Origin: Dehalococcoidia bacterium
Lineage (GTDB): Bacteria > Chloroflexota > Dehalococcoidia > Tepidiformales > Tepidiformaceae
DNA: 64,000 nt
Direction of reading: 5' to 3'
NCBI GenBank assembly: GCA_020850615.1
Contig: JADZEI010000002.1
Coordinates: 1-64,000, forward strand
Positions 32,375 through 40,379 of this stretch are shown here, piece by piece (position 1 is the first letter of the stretch; the number at the start of each line of letters is the position of its first letter). A model generated the notes under the pieces. That model made no database searches. It was given only the letters and a program-made list of their open reading frames with translations, and was not told the origin of the DNA. The position numbers and the translations under genes were made by a program.

Positions 32375-33955
32375 TCACCCCCCGGCCCCCTCTCCCGCTG
32401 CGGCGGGCGAGGGGGTGGTGGGTCCGGCTGTCTCGGCGGGCGAGGAGGTGATGGCGGTGTCGCTGGGGGTAGGTTGGGTGTCGGGTTTGAGGGATTTGAG
32501 CTGGGGGAAGAGGATGACTTCGCGGATGGTGGGTTGTTCGGTGAGGATCATGATCAGGCGGTCGATGCCCATGCCGAAGCCGCCGCAGGGGGGCATGCCG
32601 TGTTCGAGGGCGAAGAGGAAGTCTTCGTCCATGAGCTCGGCTTCGTCGTCGCCGGCGGCGCGGAGGCGGAGCTGCTCTTCGAAGCGCTCGCGCTGGTCGA
32701 TGGGGTCGTTGAGCTCGGTGTAGGCGTTGCCGGCTTCGAAGCCGCCGATGAACACCTCGAAGCGCTCGACGAGGCGGGGGTTGCCGGGCTTGCGCTTGGC
32801 GAGCGGGGAGAGCTCGATGGGGTAGTCGAGGAGGAAGGTTGGGTTTTGGAGGTGGGGCTCGACGTAGAAGCTCATGGCTTCGTCGGCGAGCTTGCCGTAG
32901 CCGGCGGTTGGGGGGACATCGAGGCCGCGGCGTTCGAGCTCGGCGCGGAGCGTCTCCGCGGTGGGGAAGGCTTCGAGGTCGAGGTCGGCGTACTGGCGGA
33001 GGGCGTCGTGGAAGGTGATGCGGCGCCAGGGGCGGGCGAGGCTGATCTCGTGGCCGCGGAAGACGAAGGTGTCGCGGCCGATGGCCTCGGAAGCGACGGT
33101 GCTGACCATCTCTTCGACCATGTCGGCGACCTGGAGGTAATCGCCGTAGGCCTCGTAGGTTTCGAGCATGGTGAACTCGGGGTTGTACTTCAGGCCGAAG
33201 CCCTCGTTGCGGAAGATGCGGCCGAGCTCGTAAACCTTTTCGAAGCCGCCGACGACGAGGCGCTTGAGGTGGAGTTCGAGGCTGATGCGGAGGAAGCGGT
33301 CTTCGTCGAGGGCGTTGTAGTGGGTGACGAAGGGGCGGGCTGCGGCGCCTCCGGCGGCCTCCTGGAGGACGGGCGTCTCGACTTCGATGAACCCGCGGGC
33401 ATCGAGGAAGCGTCGGATGCCGGAGACGACCTTGCTGCGGAGCTTGAACCGCTCGCGGCTCTCTTCGTTGCCGAGGAGGTCGAGGTAGCGGCGGCGCTGG
33501 CGGATCTCGGGGTCGGCGAGGCCGTGGTACTTCTCGGGCGGGGCATGGAGCGCCTTCGAGAGCATGGCCCAGGTGGTGGCGCCGACGGTGGGCTGGCCGG
33601 TGCGGGTGCGCATGGGCATGCCCGTGGCTGAGATGAAATCGCCGAGGTCGATAAGCTTGAGGGCGTCGTAGAGGCCTTCGGCGAGGGTATTCTGGCGGAG
33701 GAGCACCTGGATGCGGCCGGTGCCGTCGAGGAGGTCGATGAAGGTGGCCTTGCCCATGTCCCGGCGGGCGACGACACGGCCGGCAACCTGGGCGACGACG
33801 CCTTCGGCCTCGGAGACGCCTTCGGGGAGGGCGTCGACGAGGGCGTTGGCCTCGGCAGCGGTGTGGGTGCGCGTAGCGCGGGTGGGATAGGGGTCCATGC
33901 CGAGAGCGCGGAGCTGGTCCAGCTTGGCCACGCGCTGGGCCATGAGTTCGTCCAT
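32375..33955 (-). CDS. lysS: Lysyl-tRNA synthetase (class II)
   Basis: Charges tRNA-Lys. The 526-residue enzyme has the OB anticodon-binding domain (GVVAQVAGRVVARRDMGKAT), then class II motif 2 (FRNEGFGLKYNPEFTMLETY) and motif 3 (GGFGMGIDRLIMILT). The last ~15 residues (TTPSPAAAGEGAGG) are read from a copy of the interspersed CCCTCACCCCCC palindrome, which also supplies the stop, so the original terminus was probably replaced by repeat insertion. GGAGG precedes ATG 33955. Confidence 0.97.
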   Translation of the reverse strand: MDELMAQRVAKLDQLRALGMDPYPTRATRTHTAAEANALVDALPEGVSEAEGVVAQVAGRVVARRDMGKATFIDLLDGTGRIQVLLRQNTLAEGLYDALKLIDLGDFISATGMPMRTRTGQPTVGATTWAMLSKALHAPPEKYHGLADPEIRQRRRYLDLLGNEESRERFKLRSKVVSGIRRFLDARGFIEVETPVLQEAAGGAAARPFVTHYNALDEDRFLRISLELHLKRLVVGGFEKVYELGRIFRNEGFGLKYNPEFTMLETYEAYGDYLQVADMVEEMVSTVASEAIGRDTFVFRGHEISLARPWRRITFHDALRQYADLDLEAFPTAETLRAELERRGLDVPPTAGYGKLADEAMSFYVEPHLQNPTFLLDYPIELSPLAKRKPGNPRLVERFEVFIGGFEAGNAYTELNDPIDQRERFEEQLRLRAAGDDEAELMDEDFLFALEHGMPPCGGFGMGIDRLIMILTEQPTIREVILFPQLKSLKPDTQPTPSDTAITSSPAETAGPTTPSPAAAGEGAGG

Positions 33956-33977
33956 GGGCGATACCTCCGGGAAATGC

Positions 33978-33999
33978 AAAGGCCGCCCTCCCGGCGGCC
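33978..33999 (-). terminator. Terminator between greA and lysS
   Basis: On the minus strand GGCCGCC / GGCGGCC with a five-base loop is followed by TTTGCATTT. It lies just after greA and 23 bases before the lysS start, so it may separate the two units or attenuate read-through. Confidence 0.75.
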
Positions 34000-34025
34000 T
34001 GCAGCGGCGGCGGGAGGGCGAGCGG

Positions 34026-34487
34026 TCAGTCGACCTTGAGCACCTTCACCTTGATGACGCCCTTGGGGACGTTGACATCGACGATGTCGCCGACAGCGCG
34101 GCCGATGAGGGCGGCGCCGACGGGGCTTTCGTTGGAGATCTTGCCGTGGGTGGGGTCTGCTTCGGGAGCACCGACGATCTTGTAGTGGTGCTGCTTGCCG
34201 TCCTGTTCGACGTCGACGGCGGAGCCGAGACCGACGCGGCCGGTCTTCGGGGCGCCCTCGATGATGGTGGCGCGGCGAAGGATGTCCTCGATTTCGAGGA
34301 TGCGGCCTTCGACCATGCCCTGCTCCTGCTTGGCGTCGTCGTATTCGGCGTCGTTCTGGCTGGTGCCCTGTTCCTGGGCGTTGTGGATGCGCTCGGCAAC
34401 GATGCGGCGCTCGTTGCGGAGCTCTTCGAGCTCCTCTTCGAGCTTTGCCTTCCCTTCACGCGTGATGGGAACCTGCTTGTCGGTCAT
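34026..34487 (-). CDS. greA: Transcription elongation factor GreA
   Basis: Rescues backtracked RNA polymerase by stimulating transcript cleavage. The 153-residue protein has the N-terminal coiled coil with the tip sequence EQGTSQNDAEYDDAK (the DAEYDDAK matches the family acidic tip; the commoner GDLSENAEY is altered here to GTSQNDAEY). The FKBP-like C-terminal domain carries SNESPVGAALIGRAVGD. It has its own promoter candidate and a terminator. Confidence 0.95.
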   Translation of the reverse strand: MTDKQVPITREGKAKLEEELEELRNERRIVAERIHNAQEQGTSQNDAEYDDAKQEQGMVEGRILEIEDILRRATIIEGAPKTGRVGLGSAVDVEQDGKQHHYKIVGAPEADPTHGKISNESPVGAALIGRAVGDIVDVNVPKGVIKVKVLKVD

Positions 34488-34561
34488 GTCGTACCCTAGT
34501 GCCTGTTCGCGGCGAAAAAAGAAAACGACCGAGAGGGCACAGGCCTCCTCAGTCGAGCCGC

Positions 34562-34591
34562 AGTATACGTTGCGTGTTGTGAGAGCCGCAA
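34562..34591 (-). promoter_or_regulatory. greA: Candidate promoter of greA
   Basis: On the minus strand TTGCGG (34586-34591) and TATACT (34562-34567) are separated by 18 bases, about 75 bases before the greA start. It lies in the divergent region shared with the HtrA-type gene. Confidence 0.6.
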
Positions 34592-34612
34592 TTCGCGGTG
34601 TCAGGAGTACGG

Positions 34613-35848
34613 ATGGGCTACCCAGACGACGGGGGGCGCGAACGGCGGGCGACCGATGGGCTCGATTGGCGGCGGGCGGCGCCTCCCGGTGAGCCTTCGC
34701 CAGCTGGCGAGACGCCGCCCGCGGCGCCGGGCCCGGGACCGGGAGCTTCGGCGCGGCCGGGGCTGGGGCTCATCGCGGGCGTTGCGCTGGTGGCGGCGGT
34801 GGTTGGCGGGGCGGTCTCGGGTGGCGCGGTGGCGCTGCTGGTGGGCGGCGACGACGATGGCGAGACGGCGGTGAGCTCCGGGGCGACGCCAGCCGCGGGC
34901 GGGAGCGTGACGGTCGAGCAGACCACAGCGATCGCGGATGCGGCATCGAAGGCGCGGCCGAGCGTGATCAAGATCCAGAGCACGCGGCAGACCGGGAACG
35001 TGGTGGAGCAGGAGGTGGGCAGCGGCGTGGTGCTGGACCGCGAAGGCCACATCCTGACGAACGCGCACGTGGTGCTGGGCACGGAGACGCTGAAGGTGTT
35101 CCTCGCGGACGGGACGGAGCGGCCGGCCATCCTTGTGGGGCACGACTTCCCGTTCACGGACCTGGCGGTGCTGCAGGTGGGCCCGGTGGGCATCTCGCCG
35201 CTCGAGGTGGGGGACTCCGGGGCGCTGCAGCTGGGCGAGACGGTGATCGCGATCGGGAACCCGCTCTCGGACTTCGAAGGGACGGTGACGGTGGGCGTGG
35301 TGAGCGGGCTGAACCGGCTGCGCCACTTCGACGGCGTGAACCAGGAGGACCTGATCCAGACGGACGCGGCGGTGAACAGCGGGAACAGCGGCGGGGCGCT
35401 GATCAACCTGCAGGGGCAGTTCATTGGAATGCCGACGGCGGTGCTGCGGGAATCGAACGGCGGTGCGAGCGTCGAGGGGATCGCGTTCGCACTGCCGAGC
35501 GGGCGGGTGCTGGAGATCGCGCGAGGGATCATCGAGGCGGGCGGGAACTACCCGCGGCCGACGCTAGGGCTGGACCACATCGACATCAGCGAGAGCACGC
35601 CGGGGCGGGCGCGGCTGGCGGTGACGCAGGGCGCGCTTGTGACGCAGGTGACCGCGGGGGGCGCGGCGGAGGCAGCGGGGATCGTGCCCGGCGACATCAT
35701 CATGGCGGTGGGCGAACTGGACATCGACGAGTCGCGCCCACTGCTGAACGGGCTGCTGCCGCACGTGCCGGGGGACACGGTGAAGGTTGTCCTCAACCGG
35801 AACGGCCGGATAATCGAGGCGCAGGTGCGACTTGGCGCACGTTCCTAG
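34613..35848 (+). CDS. HtrA/DegP-type serine protease with PDZ domain
   Basis: A 411-residue envelope protease. A Pro-rich cytosolic stretch is followed by one membrane helix (~residues 51-78), then a trypsin-like domain with His152 (LTNAHVV), Asp183 (FTDLAVL) and Ser259 (NSGNSGGAL). A C-terminal PDZ domain (~residues 315-408) contains GGAAEAAGIVPGDIIMAVG. It should degrade or refold damaged extracytoplasmic proteins. AGGAG lies five bases before ATG 34613. It is followed 30 bases later by a secreted GH18-like protein. Confidence 0.94.
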   Translation: MGYPDDGGRERRATDGLDWRRAAPPGEPSPAGETPPAAPGPGPGASARPGLGLIAGVALVAAVVGGAVSGGAVALLVGGDDDGETAVSSGATPAAGGSVTVEQTTAIADAASKARPSVIKIQSTRQTGNVVEQEVGSGVVLDREGHILTNAHVVLGTETLKVFLADGTERPAILVGHDFPFTDLAVLQVGPVGISPLEVGDSGALQLGETVIAIGNPLSDFEGTVTVGVVSGLNRLRHFDGVNQEDLIQTDAAVNSGNSGGALINLQGQFIGMPTAVLRESNGGASVEGIAFALPSGRVLEIARGIIEAGGNYPRPTLGLDHIDISESTPGRARLAVTQGALVTQVTAGGAAEAAGIVPGDIIMAVGELDIDESRPLLNGLLPHVPGDTVKVVLNRNGRIIEAQVRLGARS

Positions 35849-35878
35849 GAGTCGCGAGGGCGGGACAGGGGAGAGGGG

Positions 35879-37558
35879 ATGACGCGTCGGAGCAGCCAGC
35901 TCCCGTGGAGCGGGCGGAGCACGGGCAACCTGTACGGCGGCCCGCGCCATTCCGGTATCGGGCGGCCGGTCGCGCTCGGGCTGATCGTGCTGGGCGTGGT
36001 GGCGCTGCTGGTATTCCTGTTCATGCGGATGTGCGGCGGCGAGAGCTGCACGGAGGAGTACTGCGCTTCGGGCACGGCGGTGGCGCCGCCCGAGGGGTAC
36101 GAGCTGGTCACGAAGGTGTACGAATACCAGCGGGACGAGCCGATCCCGGCGGGCAACAGCTTCACGATTTCGCTGGAGCTGACGAAAGAACTGGAAGATT
36201 CGCGGAATCTGAGCTTCTACCAGTACCTGCCGGAGACGGAGGTGTGGGAGCCACTCGCGCCGGCGACGCTGGAAGGCGAGCACGCGGTCGGGAGCCTGGC
36301 GTCGAGCCCGTTGCAGATCGCGGTGCTGCGGCGGCTTTCGCAGGCGGGGCACGTGGTGGCGTACCTGCCGAACGGGGGGACGCTGCACCCGTCGGCCATG
36401 GGGAAGATCACCATCCTGCACACGCGGGACTTTAAACCGGCGGCGGACGGAGCGATCGAGGGGACGCGGTCGCAGGTGCAGGTCGACAAGAGCGTGGCGT
36501 GGTACCCGGTGATCTCGGCGGATGCGCGGGACCAGAGCGCGATCCCGATCGTGAACGGGATCCTGAGCTCGGCGGGGAGCCGTTCGAACCATGTGCAGCA
36601 GATCATGAAGCTGGTGACGGAGAACCAGTTCGCGGGGATCGACATCGCGTACCTGGACCTGCAACCGGGCGACCGCACGGGGTTCACGCTGTTCGCGATC
36701 GACCTGGCGAACGCACTGCACGCGCAGGGGAAGATCCTGACGCTGACGCTGCCCGCGCCGGTGAAGGCGCAGGACCGGATCGACGAAGGGGCGTACGACT
36801 GGGCGCAGCTGGGCAAGGCCGCGGACGTGGTGAAGATCAACCCGTATCGCGACCAGAGCACGTACCGGCAGGTGATGCCGGAAGTGCTGGAGTACCTGCG
36901 CAGCGTTGTCGAACCGACGAAGCTGGTGCTGACGGTGTCGCCATATGCGACGGAGAAGGCGGTCGACGGCATCCGGACGATGTCGCTGACCGAGGCGATG
37001 GTGATCGCGACGAGCCTGGGACTGCGGGCCGGGGCGGACGGCAAAGTGATGACGAGCTCGAACATCACGATCGTGGCGACGAATATCGACCGGGACGAGA
37101 ACCTGAGCGGGGTGAAGTGGTCGCCGGAGACGGCGAGCGTATTCTTCACGTACAAGCTGCAGACCGGGCGGACGGTGTGGATCGAGAACTTCTATAGCAT
37201 CGGGTTCAAGCTGGAGTTCATCTCGCGGTACGGACTGGGCGGTGTCGGTGTCGAAGATGCGAGCGGGAACGAGACGCTGGGGAACATCTGGACGGCGCTG
37301 GACCCGTTCATCACGAGCGGGCAGCCGGTGCTGATGCAGCCGAACCCGCAGGACCTGGAGCCGCAGTGGGCGGTGAGCGCGGGGACGGCGGAAGGCGGGG
37401 CCGACGGTTCGATGGACTGGGCGACGCCGGCGCAGCCGGGCACCTACACGGTGACGCTGACGCTTTCGGACGGCGTGGCGCTGTTCGAGAACCAGATCCC
37501 CGTGGACGTGCAGGCGCGGCCTGCCGCAACGGCGACGGCGACGCCGGGGACCGGCTGA
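35879..37558 (+). CDS. Membrane-anchored GH18-like protein lacking the catalytic acid
   Basis: A 559-residue protein. A membrane helix (~residues 29-50) anchors it. A middle region (~80-190) is an Ig-like domain. Residues ~200-460 follow the TIM-barrel pattern of glycosyl hydrolase family 18/YaaH proteins (FAGIDIAYLDL, then GKILTLTLPAP, DVVKINPY, LVLTVSPYA). The GH18 signature DxxDxDxE should fall at FAGIDIAYLDL, but Ala and Leu replace the catalytic Asp-Glu, so hydrolysis is unlikely. A final Ig/PKD-like domain (GTYTVTLTLSDG) and a Thr-rich end follow. Probably a cell-wall-binding protein. Confidence 0.78.
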   Translation: MTRRSSQLPWSGRSTGNLYGGPRHSGIGRPVALGLIVLGVVALLVFLFMRMCGGESCTEEYCASGTAVAPPEGYELVTKVYEYQRDEPIPAGNSFTISLELTKELEDSRNLSFYQYLPETEVWEPLAPATLEGEHAVGSLASSPLQIAVLRRLSQAGHVVAYLPNGGTLHPSAMGKITILHTRDFKPAADGAIEGTRSQVQVDKSVAWYPVISADARDQSAIPIVNGILSSAGSRSNHVQQIMKLVTENQFAGIDIAYLDLQPGDRTGFTLFAIDLANALHAQGKILTLTLPAPVKAQDRIDEGAYDWAQLGKAADVVKINPYRDQSTYRQVMPEVLEYLRSVVEPTKLVLTVSPYATEKAVDGIRTMSLTEAMVIATSLGLRAGADGKVMTSSNITIVATNIDRDENLSGVKWSPETASVFFTYKLQTGRTVWIENFYSIGFKLEFISRYGLGGVGVEDASGNETLGNIWTALDPFITSGQPVLMQPNPQDLEPQWAVSAGTAEGGADGSMDWATPAQPGTYTVTLTLSDGVALFENQIPVDVQARPAATATATPGTG

Positions 37559-37559
37559 A

Positions 37560-38120
37560 GTGGCGAACACACGACTGCGCATCAGCGGCGGTTCGGCGCG
37601 GGGGCTCCCGCTGACGGAGCCGAAGGGGATGCGGCTGCGGCCGACCTCGGGGCTCGTGCGCGAGGCGATCTTCAACATCCTGGGCGACCGGGTGGAGGGC
37701 GCGCGTGTGCTGGACCTGTACGCGGGGACCGGTGCGCTGGGGATCGAGGCGCTTTCCCGCGGAGCTGCGCACGCGACGCTGGTGGAGGGCGAGCGGGCGG
37801 CGTGCGATGCGATACTGCAGAGCCTGGGGCGTGCGGGGTTCACCGCGCAGGCGACGGTGATCCGGGGACGGTTGCCTTCGGCATTGAAGTCGGTGAAAGG
37901 GCCGTTCGAAATCGTGTTGATGGACCCGCCGTATAACGAAGAGACCGCGATCGAAACACTGAACGGAGTTGGGGAGCTGGTGGCGGAGGGCGGAGTGATC
38001 GTCTATGAGCACGGGAGCCGCTACAATCCGCCCGGACGCCCTGAGGGCCTGGAGATGCAGGAGCGTCGAACGTACGGTGACAGCGCAATAGCACTCTACG
38101 GCCCGCGGGAGGGTGAATGA
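37560..38120 (+). CDS. rsmD: 16S rRNA (guanine(966)-N2)-methyltransferase RsmD
   Basis: Methylates G966 of 16S rRNA using S-adenosylmethionine. The 186-residue Rossmann methyltransferase has SGSARG-like ISGGSARG, RPTSGLVREAIFNIL, the SAM loop VLDLYAGTGALGIEALSRGA and catalytic MDPPY. GTG 37560 starts one base after the previous stop. It overlaps coaD by ATGA, the widespread rsmD-coaD pairing. Confidence 0.96.
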   Translation: MANTRLRISGGSARGLPLTEPKGMRLRPTSGLVREAIFNILGDRVEGARVLDLYAGTGALGIEALSRGAAHATLVEGERAACDAILQSLGRAGFTAQATVIRGRLPSALKSVKGPFEIVLMDPPYNEETAIETLNGVGELVAEGGVIVYEHGSRYNPPGRPEGLEMQERRTYGDSAIALYGPREGE

Positions 38121-38608
38121 GGATCGCAGTATTCCCGGGGGGATTCGACCCGGTAACGAACGGGCACCTGGACCTGGTGCGGCGGATGACGCACCTGTTC
38201 GACCGGGTGATCGTGGCAGTGGTGCGTGGACGGGATAAGGTCGGGATGTTCACGTGGGAAGAGCGGCAGGAGCTGTTCCGCAAGGCTGTGGCGGACCTTC
38301 CAACGGTAGAGGTGGAAGGGTTCGACGAGATGACGGTGGAATTCGCGCGGCGAAAAGGGGCGGTGGCGATCGTCCGTGGGATCCGCGCGGTGAGCGACTT
38401 CGAAGCGGAATTCGACATGGCGCTGATGAACCGGAAGATGGCGCCGCACCTCGAGTCGGTGTACCTGATGGCGAACCAGGAGTTCCTGTACATCAGTGCG
38501 AGCCGGATCCGTGAAGTTTCCCGTTTGGGATACGACGTGGCGGACCTCGTGCCGCCGCATGTCCGGACGGCGATCCGCGAAAAGCTGAGCCAGGCAACAG
38601 GGCAGTAG
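38117..38608 (+). CDS. coaD: Phosphopantetheine adenylyltransferase
   Basis: Fourth step of coenzyme A synthesis: ATP plus 4'-phosphopantetheine to dephospho-CoA. The 163-residue protein begins MRIAVFPGGFDPVTNGHLDL with the T/HxGH nucleotidyl motif, then IVRGIRAVSDFEAEF and LYISASRIREVSRLG. Length and layout are standard. Coupled to rsmD upstream. Confidence 0.97.
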   Translation: MRIAVFPGGFDPVTNGHLDLVRRMTHLFDRVIVAVVRGRDKVGMFTWEERQELFRKAVADLPTVEVEGFDEMTVEFARRKGAVAIVRGIRAVSDFEAEFDMALMNRKMAPHLESVYLMANQEFLYISASRIREVSRLGYDVADLVPPHVRTAIREKLSQATGQ

Positions 38609-38620
38609 GCCCGAGGGACC

Positions 38621-39133
38621 GTGGAAATACTCGAGCTCATCGACAGTCTGGAGGAACTGGTCGTCCAGGCGCGGCGGCTGCCGGTGGGCGGAAACCTGGT
38701 GGTCGACCGAAAGCGGATGCTGGACGTGATCGACCAGATGCGGCTGGCGATCCCGGCGGATGTACGACAGGCAACGCAGATCATCGAGTCGCGGGAGCAG
38801 TTGCTGGAAGAAGCGCACGCAAGCGCGCAGGAGACAAAGCGGCGGGCGGAAGCCGAGCGGGCGCGGCGGCTGGACGAGAACTCACTGGTGCGGGAAGCGC
38901 AGGAGCGGAGCCAGCACATGTTGATGGACGCGGAAGCGCGAGCGCGGGAAACGATCGCGGAAGCGGACAACACGGCAGCGGCACACCTGAGCGAAGCAGC
39001 GGAAGCGGCGGCGAAACAGTTGGACGACGCGGACCAGTACGCACTAGAAGTATTGCGGCGGCTCGATCACCAGCTGCAGGCGTTCCTGGAATCGATCCGG
39101 ATGAGCATTGGCAGCCTCGAGGAAAAGCGGTAA
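38621..39133 (+). CDS. Coiled-coil protein following coaD
   Basis: A 170-residue protein. The first ~55 residues (LELIDSLEELVVQARRLPVG ... VIDQMRLAIPADVRQA) form a compact start. Residues ~58-165 are a continuous charged coiled coil reminiscent of ATP-synthase b subunits or DivIVA. No membrane segment. Genes of this type often follow coaD in Chloroflexota and Firmicutes. GTG 38621 is the start. Role unknown, possibly scaffolding in division. Confidence 0.75.
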   Translation: MEILELIDSLEELVVQARRLPVGGNLVVDRKRMLDVIDQMRLAIPADVRQATQIIESREQLLEEAHASAQETKRRAEAERARRLDENSLVREAQERSQHMLMDAEARARETIAEADNTAAAHLSEAAEAAAKQLDDADQYALEVLRRLDHQLQAFLESIRMSIGSLEEKR

Positions 39134-39208
39134 TACAAACCCTCTGGCACATTTGGGCGGGGGTGTGTACCGTACGGCCTGATTTGTCTCCATCAGGAGG
39201 GTTATTCG

Positions 39209-39469
39209 ATGGCGAAGTTCTCGAAGGTGAAGAAGGGTGACATGCCGAAGGTTCGGCGGCAGGGCGGCCGTCTTGCTGCGCGGATGCGCGAATATGACGA
39301 GTACATCCTGAGTTTGAAGCCGGATGAAGCGGGAATGCTGGAACCGGGAGACGACGAGGAGTCGGTGCGCGGCCTGGCATTGCGGATCAGCCGCGCGGGC
39401 AAGCGCCTCGGTAAGAAGCTTGACGTTCGTTCGACCGAGAAGGCCGTGTACTTCAGCCTGCTGGACTGA
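39209..39469 (+). CDS. Small basic protein of unknown function
   Basis: An 86-residue soluble protein (MAKFSKVKKGDMPKVRRQGG...). The second half, DDEESVRGLALRISRAGKRL then LDVRSTEKAVYFSLLD, looks like a small alpha/beta fold that could bind nucleic acid. AGGAGGG lies seven bases before the ATG, and the bases CCTGAT/ATCAGG (39178-39197) can pair and cover the first part of this ribosome site. A strong terminator follows the stop by 21 bases. Confidence 0.7.
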   Translation: MAKFSKVKKGDMPKVRRQGGRLAARMREYDEYILSLKPDEAGMLEPGDDEESVRGLALRISRAGKRLGKKLDVRSTEKAVYFSLLD

Positions 39470-39490
39470 GGTTACGGGGCAGAAACGACG

Positions 39491-39518
39491 AAAGAGCCGG
39501 CGAGTACGCCGGCTCTTT
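39491..39518. terminator. Bidirectional terminator
   Basis: Perfect 12-bp stem AAAGAGCCGGCG / CGCCGGCTCTTT with loop AGTA, between the convergent small gene and bactofilin gene. The A-rich and T-rich ends suit termination on both strands. Confidence 0.93.
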
Positions 39519-39544
39519 CGTTTGTTGGCCCGTTCAAGTGGTGG

Positions 39545-40234
39545 TTAGTTGCGTTCGAGTGGTGCGCCGGCGCGCTCTTCGGCGGACACGAGTGCGAACG
39601 ACGGGACCTCGCGGGTGGTGCGGTTCCAGCGGCCAGAGCCACGGGACGGCTCGTCGTCGGACGCGGCCGGGGCTTCCTTCTCCGTTGCGCGTTCCTTCCG
39701 GCTGGTGATGGACGCGGGCGGTGCGGCGGGAGTGTCGAGGGAGGCCGAGGCATCGGTCTCGACGCTGCCACGGAGGGTGGCACCTTCTTCGACGACGAGA
39801 GTGGCGGCCTTGATGGTGCCGCTGACGACGCCGGTGGAGGTGATGGTGAGGCGGCCGCTGCAGACCACATCGCCTTCGATGCGGCCGCGGACGGCGAGGT
39901 CCTGGGCCTGGATCTTCGCGTGGGCGGAGGCGTCCCGCTCGATGGTGAGAAGGCCGCGGCAGATGATCTCGCCGCTGACGCTGCCGAGGATCCGCAGGTC
40001 CTGCCCGGTTTCGTAGCGACCATCGAAGGAAGAGCCGGCATCGACAACGCTTTCGGCGGCGGCGACGGGCTGCGCGCGGGTTACGGTAGTAGGTTCAGTG
40101 TCCGTGTCGAAATCCCTCCGGTTGGGGCGCGGGGCGGGCGGCGCCTGGTCGTACTCGGGCGCGGCATCCATCTGTTCCGCATAGACGCCGGTGAGGTCGG
40201 CGTAGCGGTCGTCGCGCTGCGTCTTCTTCAGCAT
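39545..40234 (-). CDS. Bactofilin
   Basis: A 229-residue cytoskeletal protein that should polymerise without nucleotides. The central beta-helix (residues ~78-160) shows the regular strand repeats GQDLRILGSVSGEIICRG, IQAQDLAVRGRIEGDVVCSG, and LTITSTGVVSGTIKAATLVV. Long disordered Pro/Asp-rich and Ser/Glu-rich tails flank it, longer than in many bactofilins. AGGAGGGCACT precedes the ATG. Such proteins guide cell-shape or envelope enzymes. Confidence 0.92.
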   Translation of the reverse strand: MLKKTQRDDRYADLTGVYAEQMDAAPEYDQAPPAPRPNRRDFDTDTEPTTVTRAQPVAAAESVVDAGSSFDGRYETGQDLRILGSVSGEIICRGLLTIERDASAHAKIQAQDLAVRGRIEGDVVCSGRLTITSTGVVSGTIKAATLVVEEGATLRGSVETDASASLDTPAAPPASITSRKERATEKEAPAASDDEPSRGSGRWNRTTREVPSFALVSAEERAGAPLERN

Positions 40235-40379
40235 AGTGCCCTCCTGGATGGTGGCCGGCTGGTGGCAACCGGGGGGCGGACCAGCCTTGTTCGCACCTTA
40301 GTCCCGCTGTTAAGCGGGTGTCCAGCGAAGGGTAAAGGCTGGCGCGGCCCCACGAAAGCAAACTTGAGCGCGAAGTTCG

